Positions 15,962 through 25,015 of a stretch of DNA of 64,000 bases are shown piece after piece. The notes below the pieces were generated by a model that did not search any database, was not told where the DNA came from, and worked only from the letters and a program-made list of their open reading frames with translations. The translations under genes and the position numbers were made by a program. Every line of letters begins with the position of its first letter. Position 1 is the stretch's first letter. Origin of the DNA: Marinobacterium alkalitolerans (GTDB taxonomy: Bacteria > Pseudomonadota > Gammaproteobacteria > Pseudomonadales > Balneatricaceae); the NCBI RefSeq assembly GCF_017776525.1, contig NZ_JACVEW010000005.1, positions 62,001-126,000 on the forward strand. Reading direction: 5' to 3'.

Positions 15962-16939
15962 ATGATTGCTTTTTTTATAAAACGACTGGCACAGGCGATA
16001 GTGGTGATGTTCGTCATCAGCATTATCAGCTTCTCAATACAGGACAACCTGGGTGACCCGCTCCGCGAGATGGTCGGGCAGTCCGTTTCGGAAGCCGAGC
16101 GCCAGCAGTTGAGGGATGAGCTGGGCCTGAATGATCCCTTTCTGGTGCAGTACGGTCGCTTTGTAAAGAATGCACTTCAGGGTGATTTGGGTACGTCCTA
16201 CTTCTTCAAGGAGCCCGCGCTGGACGTGATTCTGGCCAAACTGCCGGCCACGCTGGAACTGGTGTTCGGGGCGTCCCTGATCATCATTACCTTGTCCGTG
16301 CCACTGGGCGTTTACTCCGCGATTAACCCGCAGAGCTGGTTCTCCAAGACCGTGATGGGGTTCAGCATTGTCGGTATCTCGATTCCGGTCTTCCTGACCG
16401 CGATCGGCCTGATCTACTTCTTTTCCATTGAGCTGGGCTGGATGCCGTCGTATGGGCGTGGCGAGACTGTCATGTTGCCCTGGGGCTGGGAGACAGGCCT
16501 GTTCACGGCGGATGGTCTGGCGCATCTGGTGCTGCCGAGCGTATCACTGGCGTCGATCATGCTGCCGCTGTTCATTCGACTGATCCGTGCCGAAATGATG
16601 GAGGTGCTGCAGTCGGAATACGTCAAGTTTGCCTGGGCCAAGGGCCTGCATTCGCGCCGTATTTACTTTTTGCATGCACTCAAAAACACCATGCTGCCGG
16701 TCATTACGGTGGGCGGCGTGCAGATCGGCACCATGGTGGCGTACACCATCCTGACGGAAACCGTGTTCCAGTGGCCCGGAATGGGGTTCCTGTTCCTGGA
16801 GGCGATCAACCGCGTGGACACACCATTGATCGTTGCCTACCTGATCGTGGTGGGTGCCATTTTCGTGATTACCAACACCATTGTTGACCTGATTTACGGC
16901 CTGGTAAACCCGACGGTCAATCTGGCGGGCAAGAAATAA
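15962..16939 (+). CDS. ABC transporter permease (DppB type)
   Basis: A 325-residue inner-membrane permease of the DppB/OppB family. Six hydrophobic helices are visible, the first at the extreme N-terminus (IAFFIKRLAQAIVVMFVISI). The cytoplasmic EAA loop, which docks to the ATPase, is in the segment EYVKFAWAKGLHSRRIYFLH. LGLNDPFLVQYGRF after helix 1 is typical of the family's periplasmic loop. It forms the translocation channel with the DppC-type permease encoded 6 bp downstream. The ribosome site before the ATG is weak. Confidence 0.92.
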   Translation: MIAFFIKRLAQAIVVMFVISIISFSIQDNLGDPLREMVGQSVSEAERQQLRDELGLNDPFLVQYGRFVKNALQGDLGTSYFFKEPALDVILAKLPATLELVFGASLIIITLSVPLGVYSAINPQSWFSKTVMGFSIVGISIPVFLTAIGLIYFFSIELGWMPSYGRGETVMLPWGWETGLFTADGLAHLVLPSVSLASIMLPLFIRLIRAEMMEVLQSEYVKFAWAKGLHSRRIYFLHALKNTMLPVITVGGVQIGTMVAYTILTETVFQWPGMGFLFLEAINRVDTPLIVAYLIVVGAIFVITNTIVDLIYGLVNPTVNLAGKK

Positions 16940-16945
16940 GGCGGT

Positions 16946-17929
16946 ATGACCATGACAGATTCAAACCAGACGACCCCCGAAAGCTTTACGCCCGAAGCCG
17001 ACAAGGCCCCCACGCTGTGGGAGCGCTTCAGGGATAGCCACATCTGGCACAGCTTTAAGCGCGACCGCATTGCACAGTTGAGCCTGACCGTGTTCATGGG
17101 CTACGTGATCATGGCGCTGTTCGCCCCCATGATCGCGCCCTTTGATCCCTATGATCCGACGCAGATCGACATCATGAACTCCGAGCTGCCGCCGAGCTGG
17201 GATGAAGACTACGGCGACCCGCAGTTCTGGCTGGGGACCGATGCCCAGGGGCGTGACCTCTGGTCAACGATTCTCTACGGCACCCGCATCTCCCTGACCA
17301 TCGGTGTCTGTGCGGTTCTCCTGCAGGCCACGATCGGCATCATCATCGGCCTGATCGCCGGCTACCGCGGTGGGCGCGTGGACAGTATTCTGATGCGCTG
17401 TGCCGATGTGCAGCTGTCGTTCTCGACCATGATGGTTGCCATCGTGGTGCTGGCGGTGTTTCAGGCCAGCTTCGGTACTGAGCTGTACCAGGATCTGGCC
17501 ATGTTGATGCTGGTACTGGTGATCGGTATCGCGGAGTGGCCGCAGTATGCCCGTACCATTCGTGCCTCGGTGCTGGCCGAGAAGAAAAAGGAATATGTGG
17601 ATGCTGCGCGCGTGATGGGACTGGGCCAGATACGCATCATGTTCCGCCATATCCTGCCTAATACCCTGTCGCCGATTCTGGTGATTTCAACCGTGCAGGT
17701 GGCCAACGCCATCATCTCCGAGGCTTCACTGTCGTTCCTCGGTCTTGGCATGCCGGTGTCTCAGCCGTCACTGGGCTCACTGATCTCCAGCGGCTTTGAA
17801 TACATCTTCTCCGGCACCTGGTGGATCACGGTGATTCCGGGTGTGGTGCTGGTCTGCCTGGTACTGGTGATGAACCTGATGGGTGACTGGCTGCGCGACG
17901 TGCTTAATCCGAAACTGTACAAGGGGTAA
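16946..17929 (+). CDS. ABC transporter permease (DppC type)
   Basis: A 327-residue second permease subunit of the DppC/OppC family. A hydrophilic N-terminal tail of about 40 residues precedes helix 1. The family's periplasmic signature WLGTDAQGRDLWSTILYGTR follows. The EAA loop is in EYVDAARVMGLGQIRIMFRH, and EASLSFLGLGMPVSQPSLG lies near the end. Two ATGs, at 16946 and 16952, are possible; I keep the first. The ATPase gene follows after 6 bp. Confidence 0.92.
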   Translation: MTMTDSNQTTPESFTPEADKAPTLWERFRDSHIWHSFKRDRIAQLSLTVFMGYVIMALFAPMIAPFDPYDPTQIDIMNSELPPSWDEDYGDPQFWLGTDAQGRDLWSTILYGTRISLTIGVCAVLLQATIGIIIGLIAGYRGGRVDSILMRCADVQLSFSTMMVAIVVLAVFQASFGTELYQDLAMLMLVLVIGIAEWPQYARTIRASVLAEKKKEYVDAARVMGLGQIRIMFRHILPNTLSPILVISTVQVANAIISEASLSFLGLGMPVSQPSLGSLISSGFEYIFSGTWWITVIPGVVLVCLVLVMNLMGDWLRDVLNPKLYKG

Positions 17930-17935
17930 ATCATC

Positions 17936-18928
17936 ATGGCATTGCTGGAAGTACGAAACCTTGAAGTCAGTTTCGGTCTGCGCAGTGGCGCGGTAAAGGC
18001 GCTGCGCAACATCAATTTCACCCTTGATCGCGGTGAGCGGTTGGGGCTGGTGGGCGAGTCCGGTGCCGGTAAATCCGTGCTGGGTTTCTCCATTCTGAAC
18101 CTGATTGCCAAGCCCGGGCGGATCACGGGCGGCGAGATCCTGTTTGAAGGGCAGAATCTGGCCCGGATGTCGGCTCGCGAGCTGCGCACCATTCGCGGCA
18201 ATCGGATCTCAATGATCTTTCAGGATCCGATGATGACCCTGAACCCGGTTCTGACCATTGGTCAGCAGATGGTGGAGTGTCTGTTGGCACACCGCAAAAT
18301 CAGCCGCGAAAACGCCAAGACCATCGCCATTCAAAAACTGAAACAGGTACAGATTCCCTCACCGGAGACACGTATCGATCAGTATCCGCACGAGTTGTCC
18401 GGCGGTATGCGACAGCGCGTGGTCATTGCCATCGGGCTGCTGATGGACCCCGATATCATCATCGCGGATGAGCCCACCACTGCGCTGGATGTGACCATTC
18501 AGGCCGAGATCATGGAGCTGATGGTTGAGCTCTGCGAGCGCAACAACGTGGCCCTGATTCTGATTACGCATGATCTGGGCGTGGTGTCACAGGTGACACA
18601 GAAGGCGATCGTGATGTACGCCGGGCGCGTGATCGAGCAGGGCCCTACGCGTGAGATCATCAACGATGCCCAGCACCCCTATACGCAGGGGCTGATGAAT
18701 GCGCTGCCGCAGATGGCCATTCCCGGCCAGCGCCTGAACCAGATTCGGGGCTCCATGCCCACGCTGCAGAAGATTCCGACCGGTTGTGCATTCAACCCGC
18801 GTTGCGACTATGTGATGGATGTCTGCAAACATCAGTTGCCGGGCTATACCCGCTCGGGCAACTGTCAGGTGGCCTGTCATATGGTGGCGGAGATGAAACG
18901 CGATGAAGTGTCTTCGGAGGAGGTATAA
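17936..18928 (+). CDS. ABC transporter ATPase (DppD type)
   Basis: A 330-residue ATPase of the DppD/OppD group. Walker A is GESGAGKSV at about residue 40, the signature is [10 protein letters not shown], Walker B is [11 protein letters not shown] and the switch is ITHDLG. The C-terminal oligopeptide/dipeptide domain has the Cys-rich motif [15 protein letters not shown], which holds an iron-sulfur cluster in studied family members. It pairs with the DppF-type ATPase encoded 2 bp downstream to power import. Confidence 0.92.
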   Translation: MALLEVRNLEVSFGLRSGAVKALRNINFTLDRGERLGLVGESGAGKSVLGFSILNLIAKPGRITGGEILFEGQNLARMSARELRTIRGNRISMIFQDPMMTLNPVLTIGQQMVECLLAHRKISRENAKTIAIQKLKQVQIPSPETRIDQYPHELSGGMRQRVVIAIGLLMDPDIIIADEPTTALDVTIQAEIMELMVELCERNNVALILITHDLGVVSQVTQKAIVMYAGRVIEQGPTREIINDAQHPYTQGLMNALPQMAIPGQRLNQIRGSMPTLQKIPTGCAFNPRCDYVMDVCKHQLPGYTRSGNCQVACHMVAEMKRDEVSSEEV

Positions 18929-18930
18929 CC

Positions 18931-19992
18931 ATGAATGCTCATACTCTGACAGAAGCGGCCTCCGTGGCAGATGAAACCGGCACTGATTCGCTGGTGCAGA
19001 TTCGCGGGCTGTACAAGCAGTTCAACATCTCGGGCGACTTTCTGGACCAGTTGAAGTTCAAGGGCGGCAAGATCGTCCGTGAGCAGTCGTTCGTGCACGC
19101 CATCAATGGCGTCAATCTGGATATTCAGCAGGGCGAAGCCCTCTGCGTGGTGGGGGAGTCCGGCTGTGGCAAATCGACGGTCGCACGCACGGTGATGGGG
19201 CTGATTACCCCGACCGCCGGCTCCATCAGCTATCGCGGCAAGCGCATTGATGATCTGGATGACAAGCAGCTGTTGCCGTACCGCAAGAAGATGCAGATGA
19301 TCTTCCAGAACCCCTATGCGTCACTGAACCCGCGCATGACCATTGCACAGACACTGGAAGAACCGGTGCGCCTGCACAACCCGGGCTGGAACGCCCAGCA
19401 GGTACGTGACAAGGTGCATGAGGTGATGTTCTCCGTCGGCATCGATCCTAGCTGGGGCGAGCGTTTCGCGCATGAATTCTCCGGCGGTCAGCGCCAGCGC
19501 ATCAGTATCGCTCGCGCACTGGCGGTGGACCCCGAGTTCATCGTGGCCGACGAGCCGATCTCCGCGCTGGACGTGTCGATCCAGGCGCAGGTGCTCAACC
19601 TGCTGATGGATGCGCAGGAAAAGCGTAACCTGACCTATCTGTTCATCACCCATGATCTGTCCGTGGTCGAGCATTTCGGTACCCGGGTCGCGGTGATGTA
19701 TCTGGGTTCCCTGTGTGAACTGGCACCAACCAAGGCTCTGTTTGATCGCCCGCGTCACCCGTATACTCAGGCGTTGCTGTCCGCCATTCCGCGGCTGGAG
19801 GATGACCGTCCGCCGCATATCAAGCTGCAGGGGGAAGTGCCGACACCGGTCAATCTGCCGTCCGGTTGTGTGTTCCACGGCCGTTGTCCCTACGCGAACG
19901 AGCGCTGCAAGCGAGAAATTCCCCGGCTGATTGCAACGGATGATGGAGGTCAGGTGGCCTGTCATGCGGTGGAAGAAGGTCGAATCAACTGA
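18931..19992 (+). CDS. ABC transporter ATPase (DppF type)
   Basis: A 353-residue second ATPase, DppF/OppF group. Walker A is GESGCGKSTVART, the signature EFSGGQRQRISIARAL, Walker B FIVADEPISALD and the switch ITHDLSVVEH. The C-terminal motif GCVFHGRCPYANERC again has cysteines placed as in iron-sulfur-bearing family members. An N-terminal stretch of about 20 residues precedes the nucleotide-binding domain. GGAGG lies before the ATG and overlaps the end of the previous gene. The carboxypeptidase gene starts 14 bp after the stop, so all are probably one operon. Confidence 0.92.
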   Translation: MNAHTLTEAASVADETGTDSLVQIRGLYKQFNISGDFLDQLKFKGGKIVREQSFVHAINGVNLDIQQGEALCVVGESGCGKSTVARTVMGLITPTAGSISYRGKRIDDLDDKQLLPYRKKMQMIFQNPYASLNPRMTIAQTLEEPVRLHNPGWNAQQVRDKVHEVMFSVGIDPSWGERFAHEFSGGQRQRISIARALAVDPEFIVADEPISALDVSIQAQVLNLLMDAQEKRNLTYLFITHDLSVVEHFGTRVAVMYLGSLCELAPTKALFDRPRHPYTQALLSAIPRLEDDRPPHIKLQGEVPTPVNLPSGCVFHGRCPYANERCKREIPRLIATDDGGQVACHAVEEGRIN

Positions 19993-20006
19993 AGCAAGGA
20001 TCAAGC

Positions 20007-21167
20007 ATGAGCATGACAATTGCGTCCCCCCTGAAAATCAGCAGTCAGTTTGATTCAGGGAACATCGAAGTGCTGGATATGACCAACCCCGGTGATATCC
20101 AGCTCAGTATCCGCAAGGATAATCAGTCCGAGTTCTTTCAGTGGTTTCACTTTCGAGTTCAGGGCGCTGCGGGGCAGCCCCTGACCCTGCGTATCGTCAA
20201 CGCGGATCAGGCGGCGTATGTGGATGGCTGGCCGGACTACCGAGTGGTGGCTTCCTATGACCGGGATACCTGGTTTCGCGTAGATACCAGCTACGAACAG
20301 GGTGAACTGGTATTTCAGCATACGCCGGCCCAGAACAGTATCTATTTTGCCTATTTTGCCCCTTACAGCTGGGAGCAGCATCTGGACCTGATCGCCACGG
20401 CGCAGCAGTCACCGCTGTGTGAGGTGTTTGATATCGGCACTACGCTGGATGGGCATGACCTCAACCTGCTCAAGATCAGCAAGGGAGGCGAGTCAGGTGG
20501 TAAGCGCACGGTGTGGGTGACCGCACGCCAGCATCCGGGGGAAACCATGGCCGAGTGGTGTGCCGAAGGATTGCTGAGCCGCCTGCTGGATACCGATGAT
20601 GCCCTGAGCCAGTCTCTGCTGGAGCAGGTCGATATCTACATGGTGCCCAATATGAACCCGGACGGCTCCATTCGCGGCCATCTGCGTACCAATGCCTGTG
20701 GCGCCAACCTGAACCGGGAGTGGCAGGAGCCCACAGCCGAGCGCAGTCCGGAAGTACTGGCCGTGCGTTCCCTGATGCAACAGACCGGCGTGGATCTGTT
20801 TCTGGATCTCCACGGTGATGAAGCCCTGCCGTGTAATTTCATTGCCGGTCAGGAAGGTGCGCCGGGGCTGGCGGATGCCATACTGGAACAGGAAAACTGC
20901 TTCAAGCGTGATCTGCTGGCCGCCAATCCGGACTTTCAGCTTGAACGTGGATATCCGCCCGGCAAGTTTGGCCCGGAAACCTTCACCATCGCCGCGTTCT
21001 GGGTAGGGCAGGCGTTCAGCTGCCCGGCCATGACGCTGGAAATGCCGTTCAAGGACTATGACCTCCGGCCCGATGAAGATGCCGGATGGTCGCCCGAGCG
21101 CTCCATGAAGCTGGGTGAATCGCTGGTGCACCCACTGCACCAATGGGCATTGGCTCAGCGGGCATGA
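20007..21167 (+). CDS. M14-family cytosolic carboxypeptidase-like peptidase
   Basis: A 386-residue zinc carboxypeptidase of the cytosolic-carboxypeptidase-like branch of M14. About 130 residues of the N-terminal beta domain specific to this branch (NIEVLDMTNPGDIQLSIR, FFQWFHFRVQG) come first. The catalytic domain has zinc ligands H and E in RQHPGETMAEW, the third ligand H in FLDLHGDE, NMNPDGSIRGH for carboxylate binding, and the general-base Glu in MTLEMPFKD. No signal peptide is present, so it acts in the cytoplasm, most likely trimming C-terminal residues from imported peptides. Eukaryotic relatives deglutamylate tubulin. Confidence 0.85.
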   Translation: MSMTIASPLKISSQFDSGNIEVLDMTNPGDIQLSIRKDNQSEFFQWFHFRVQGAAGQPLTLRIVNADQAAYVDGWPDYRVVASYDRDTWFRVDTSYEQGELVFQHTPAQNSIYFAYFAPYSWEQHLDLIATAQQSPLCEVFDIGTTLDGHDLNLLKISKGGESGGKRTVWVTARQHPGETMAEWCAEGLLSRLLDTDDALSQSLLEQVDIYMVPNMNPDGSIRGHLRTNACGANLNREWQEPTAERSPEVLAVRSLMQQTGVDLFLDLHGDEALPCNFIAGQEGAPGLADAILEQENCFKRDLLAANPDFQLERGYPPGKFGPETFTIAAFWVGQAFSCPAMTLEMPFKDYDLRPDEDAGWSPERSMKLGESLVHPLHQWALAQRA

Positions 21168-21200
21168 ACCACTGGCGAGCGTGTGAGGTAAAGGGGTGTT

Positions 21201-22139
21201 ATGGAAGTTAGATGGCTTGATGACTTTATCGCTTTGGCACGAACCCGGCATTTTTCGCGTGCGGCCGAAGAGCGTAACGTCACCCAGCCCACTCTGAGTC
21301 GGCGCATCAAACTGTTGGAGGAAGAGATGGGCACCACCCTGATCGACCGCAACAGCCTGCCTCTCTCGCTTACGCCCGCCGGCGAGGTGTTTCTGGCCGG
21401 TGCCGAGCAGATGAGTCGTATTGCGCGGGAGACACGATCGCGCTGTAACGAGATTCGGGAGCAGCAGAGTAACCGGCTGACGTTCGCCACCACACAGACG
21501 CTGTATATCAGCCTTTACCATGCGGTGATTCTGCCGTTCTCCGAGCAGCACCAGCTGCCGATCGATCTCAATCTGAAGTCCACCTCCTGGGTCGGGGCCG
21601 ATTTTGTGAATGCCCTCGCGCAGGGGGAGTGCGATCTGGTGCTCTGCTTCTGGCATCCGGACATGAAAATCGCCCAGGACCTGGATGACGAGCGATTCGA
21701 GAGTCTTACGGTCGCCAGCGAGCTGCTGGTGCCCGTGACCGCCAATGATGCCGAGGGGCGCCCCTTGTTCACCTTGCCGGGTGACAAGCACGAACCTCTG
21801 CCTTATATCGGTTACTACGAGAATGCCTTCATGCGCCCGGTGCTGGATCGCTTCATCCAGCAACACCCCGAGCCGCCTCAGCTGCTGACCATGAATGAGA
21901 ACGTACACTCCGTCAGCGTGAAAGCGATGATCAAGGAAGGCTTTGGCCTGGGCTGGCTGCCACAGCGGCTGGCCCAAAACAGCCTTGAGCATGGCAGTCT
22001 GGGTCTGGCCGGTGGGCCCGAGTGGCAGGTGCCGGTCGAAATACGCATCTACCGCAATCGGCAGAACGTTCAATCCACCCTGAAACAGTTCTGGGTGCTT
22101 CTTGAACAGGCCATTCAGACAGGTTCGCTGGCGTTCTAG
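21201..22139 (+). CDS. LysR-family transcriptional regulator
   Basis: A 312-residue LysR-type regulator. The N-terminal winged helix-turn-helix has FSRAAEERNVTQPTLSRRI, followed by the linker helix and a two-lobed effector-binding domain from about residue 90. It lies 33 bp downstream of the carboxypeptidase gene on the same strand and 52 bp before pepQ, so it is probably co-transcribed with the peptide-use genes and controls them; this is unlike most LysR genes, which are divergent from their targets. The co-inducer cannot be told from sequence. Confidence 0.9.
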   Translation: MEVRWLDDFIALARTRHFSRAAEERNVTQPTLSRRIKLLEEEMGTTLIDRNSLPLSLTPAGEVFLAGAEQMSRIARETRSRCNEIREQQSNRLTFATTQTLYISLYHAVILPFSEQHQLPIDLNLKSTSWVGADFVNALAQGECDLVLCFWHPDMKIAQDLDDERFESLTVASELLVPVTANDAEGRPLFTLPGDKHEPLPYIGYYENAFMRPVLDRFIQQHPEPPQLLTMNENVHSVSVKAMIKEGFGLGWLPQRLAQNSLEHGSLGLAGGPEWQVPVEIRIYRNRQNVQSTLKQFWVLLEQAIQTGSLAF

Positions 22140-22191
22140 GGTTTATCCTGCCCGGCCGCAGCCGGAGCAGTTCGACAGACAGGTTTACACA

Positions 22192-23496
22192 ATGATATCG
22201 CTTTATTTTTCCCATCTTGAACAGCTTCAGGCTGCACTGGAAAAGCACCTGACGGCAACAGGCCATGAGCAGTTGCTGATCGGTTCGGGTGCCTTGCATC
22301 ACCATTTTCTGGACGACACCCGCTACCCGTTTCGCCCCAACCCCTGGTTTGTGTACTGGGCAAGCTTTCTGACTCAGCATCCCGACTGCTGGCTGCTGCT
22401 GCGACCGGGTTGCAAGCCGCATCTGTTCTACTACACGCCGCGTGATTTCTGGCACCTGACGCCGGCCTTGCCTGCCGATGAGTGGGCGCAGGCATTTGAG
22501 TGGACGGCCTATGATGATCTGACCGTGGTCCGTAGCGCGCTGGGCTCGGCCCGCACGGCCATTATCAGTGAACAGCCGCTCCCTGAAGGCGATTGGGACC
22601 TGAACCCCGATGGCCTGATGCAGGCGATGAACTTTGACCGTGCGATCAAAACCGAATGGGAGCAGCATTGCCTGCGCGAAGCAAACGCGCTGGCGGTGAA
22701 GGGGCACCGGGCGGCCCGGGAAGGGTTTGAGTCCGGCCTGAGCGAGTACGCCATTCATCAGTCCTACCTGAATGCGATTGATCATAACGAGCCTGATCTG
22801 CCGTATGACAACATTGTGGGGCTCAATGAACACGCGGCGGTGCTGCATTATCAGTTTCAGCAGCGGGTGGTGCCTCAGGCTCACCGGACGCTGCTGATTG
22901 ATGCCGGCGCCCGCTACAACGGTTATGCGGCCGATATTACCCGTACTCATTCGCCGGCCGGCACTCTGTTTGCGGACCTGATAGACGCGCTGGATGAACA
23001 GCAGCAGGCGCTCTGTGCCCAGATCAACGCCACAACCGACTTTGTCAGCCTGCATGAACAGACGCATCAGGTTATCGCGCGGCTGTTGGCTCAGTTCGAT
23101 ATTGTGCACGGCAGTGAAGAGCAGCTGGTGGAGCAGGGCGTGACACGCTGTTTTTATCCGCATGGGCTGGGACACCTGCTCGGGTTGCAGGTCCACGATG
23201 TGGGTGGCTGGCAGCAGGATGCGTCGGGGACGCTGCGCAAACCGCCAGAAGCACACCCGTTCCTGCGCCTGACGCGGCCACTGGCAGCCGGGTTTGCCAT
23301 TACGGTTGAGCCCGGTCTGTATTTTATCCCCCAGCTTCTGTCTGATCTGAAAACGCAGCCAGCAGCTTCTGATGTCAACTGGAGCCGGGTTGAGGAGCTG
23401 CTGCCCTATGGTGGGATCCGAATTGAAGACAACCTTATTGTCGGTGAGCACAGCAGTGAAAATTTGACCCGGGACGGCTTCGCTCGACTGGGGTAA
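22192..23496 (+). CDS. pepQ: Xaa-Pro dipeptidase
   Basis: A 434-residue M24B metallopeptidase that splits Xaa-Pro dipeptides in the cytoplasm. The five metal ligands of the pita-bread fold are visible: two Asp in LLIDAGARYNGYAADITRTH, His in PHGLGHLLGLQVHD, Glu in ITVEPGLYF and Glu in GGIRIEDN. The length matches bacterial PepQ (about 440). I start at the ATG at 22192; the frame is open upstream into the LysR gene, but the ATG gives the family N-terminus YFSHLEQLQ. It completes the importer-peptidase set by handling proline-containing dipeptides. Confidence 0.93.
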   Translation: MISLYFSHLEQLQAALEKHLTATGHEQLLIGSGALHHHFLDDTRYPFRPNPWFVYWASFLTQHPDCWLLLRPGCKPHLFYYTPRDFWHLTPALPADEWAQAFEWTAYDDLTVVRSALGSARTAIISEQPLPEGDWDLNPDGLMQAMNFDRAIKTEWEQHCLREANALAVKGHRAAREGFESGLSEYAIHQSYLNAIDHNEPDLPYDNIVGLNEHAAVLHYQFQQRVVPQAHRTLLIDAGARYNGYAADITRTHSPAGTLFADLIDALDEQQQALCAQINATTDFVSLHEQTHQVIARLLAQFDIVHGSEEQLVEQGVTRCFYPHGLGHLLGLQVHDVGGWQQDASGTLRKPPEAHPFLRLTRPLAAGFAITVEPGLYFIPQLLSDLKTQPAASDVNWSRVEELLPYGGIRIEDNLIVGEHSSENLTRDGFARLG

Positions 23497-23582
23497 ACTG
23501 CTACAGCGCACAGGGGCGTGAACCAAATTGGCCCAACAATTGCTTATGTGCACCAACACAGTTCTGTTTTGAAGAGGTATGC

Positions 23583-24806
23583 ATGCAGACGTCGATCTTT
23601 CCCTGGTTTCAGCCGATCATCGAGATCGCAACCGGGCAAGTGCTGGGATATGAAGCACTGGCGCGTCAGAAGGATGCATCAGGGAAGATTGTATCGGCAG
23701 GTGCTTTGTTCTCCGACGATAACCTGTCGCTGGAGAAGCGTTTGGAGCTGGATCGGCAGGTCCGTTACCAGGCGCTGAAAGCGCTGTCAGAGGCTCCGGA
23801 AGGCACCTGTATCAGCTTGAATATCTCGCCTCAGTGGCTGGATTGGGTGGTCGAGGACGACTCGCTTGAAACGCTCAAGATGATGGAAGAGCTGGGGGTG
23901 GATCCGGCACGGGTCATCATCGAAATCACCGAGCACAGCGGGCATCTGGACCAGATCCATACGCTGGCCGGCCGCTACCGGGAAGCAGGTGTTCGCGTGG
24001 CGCTGGATGACTTTGGCACCGGCTTTCAGCAGCTGGACCGACTGCTCTCCTTTACCCCGGACCTGCTCAAGGTCGATATGCGCATGTTCAAAAGTGGTGC
24101 ATTCGGGCACCAGGAGAGTGCACTGCTGCATACCCTGGGTGACATGGCATCACGGCTTGGCTGCAAGCTGATTTTCGAAGGCGTCGAGACCGCTGATGAG
24201 TTCAATCTGGCGCTGCAGTGCAATGCCAGTTACATCCAGGGGTTTCTGTTTGAACCGGCACTTGCCGAATTCATGCCGCGTGATGAGAAGCAGGAGCACG
24301 TCAACCAGTTGCTCCAGCGTTACCTCGAGCAGATGGTGGAGCAGTCTGCCCGGCGGCAGTGGCACCTTGAGGGTCTGCACAGTCAGTTGCTGGCGATGCG
24401 GCAGTTGTTGGTATCACGTGAGGGAAGCGGGGAAGAAGCACTCAGGGAATATTGCCCTGACACGGCGATTCTGCGCTGCTTTATCTGTAACCGCAACGGC
24501 GTGCAGGTTTCGCCCAACTTCAACTATCTGGACGGGCAGTGGCAGGCGGACACCAGTGTCCTCGGTCATAACTGGAGCTGGCGGCCGTGGTTTTACCAGC
24601 TGGTGGCGGCGGAAGACTATTCACGCCGTATCCTGCGCTCGCCTCCCTACATGGATATCAGCAGTAACCAGCGCTGCTTTACGCTGACGCTGGCACTGGA
24701 CGATGATCGGGTGCTGGTGGTGGATGTCGAGGATCAGTTGGCTGCGGCGGCCGGTATTTCGCCGCAAACATCCTTCCACAGTGACTTGATGCCGGACTTG
24801 TCCTGA
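23583..24806 (+). CDS. EAL-domain c-di-GMP phosphodiesterase with YkuI-like C-terminal domain
   Basis: A 407-residue protein. The EAL domain (residues 1-240) starts almost at the N-terminus and has the catalytic and metal-binding set: EAL in GYEALARQ, SLNISPQW, IEITEHSG, ALDDFGTGF, LLKVDM and FEGVET. It should hydrolyse c-di-GMP to pGpG. After a helical linker, residues 290-400 form a PAS/Cache-like domain (GVQVSPNFNY, WSWRPWFYQL, PYMDIS) resembling the C-terminal domain of Bacillus YkuI. No transmembrane helix is present, so sensing would be cytoplasmic. The 3' end overlaps the convergent yfcL gene by 73 bp. Confidence 0.9.
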   Translation: MQTSIFPWFQPIIEIATGQVLGYEALARQKDASGKIVSAGALFSDDNLSLEKRLELDRQVRYQALKALSEAPEGTCISLNISPQWLDWVVEDDSLETLKMMEELGVDPARVIIEITEHSGHLDQIHTLAGRYREAGVRVALDDFGTGFQQLDRLLSFTPDLLKVDMRMFKSGAFGHQESALLHTLGDMASRLGCKLIFEGVETADEFNLALQCNASYIQGFLFEPALAEFMPRDEKQEHVNQLLQRYLEQMVEQSARRQWHLEGLHSQLLAMRQLLVSREGSGEEALREYCPDTAILRCFICNRNGVQVSPNFNYLDGQWQADTSVLGHNWSWRPWFYQLVAAEDYSRRILRSPPYMDISSNQRCFTLTLALDDDRVLVVDVEDQLAAAAGISPQTSFHSDLMPDLS

Positions 24807-25015
24807 TCGCTGAGCTGGTCAACGGCGAATGCACTGTTCAGGCTGTCTTCGACGGCCTGAGCAAAGGCTTCATCCGACGCGGGGTCTTCAGCGGCAACCA
24901 GGTTGAGATGGCCGATCAGGTAGCTGCAGTAGAACAGCTCATCCGGCTCATCCATTGCGGCTTGCTCCCGCTCAAGCAGGCGTTGTTCGGTCAGGTCGAT
25001 CAGGCTTGCGCTCAT
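24734..25015 (-). CDS. YfcL family protein
   Basis: A 93-residue, acidic, mostly helical protein resembling the E. coli YfcL family: DEPDELFYCSYLIGHLNLVAAE matches the family's core DELFASGYLRGHL-type helix, followed by a variable loop and a second helical half. The function of YfcL is unknown. The ATG overlaps the stop of the DUF3108 gene by 4 bp (ATGA), so the two are probably translationally coupled. The last 73 bp run antisense to the 3' end of the EAL gene, with no room for a terminator between them. Confidence 0.8.
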   Translation of the reverse strand: MSASLIDLTEQRLLEREQAAMDEPDELFYCSYLIGHLNLVAAEDPASDEAFAQAVEDSLNSAFAVDQLSDQDKSGIKSLWKDVCGEIPAAAAN

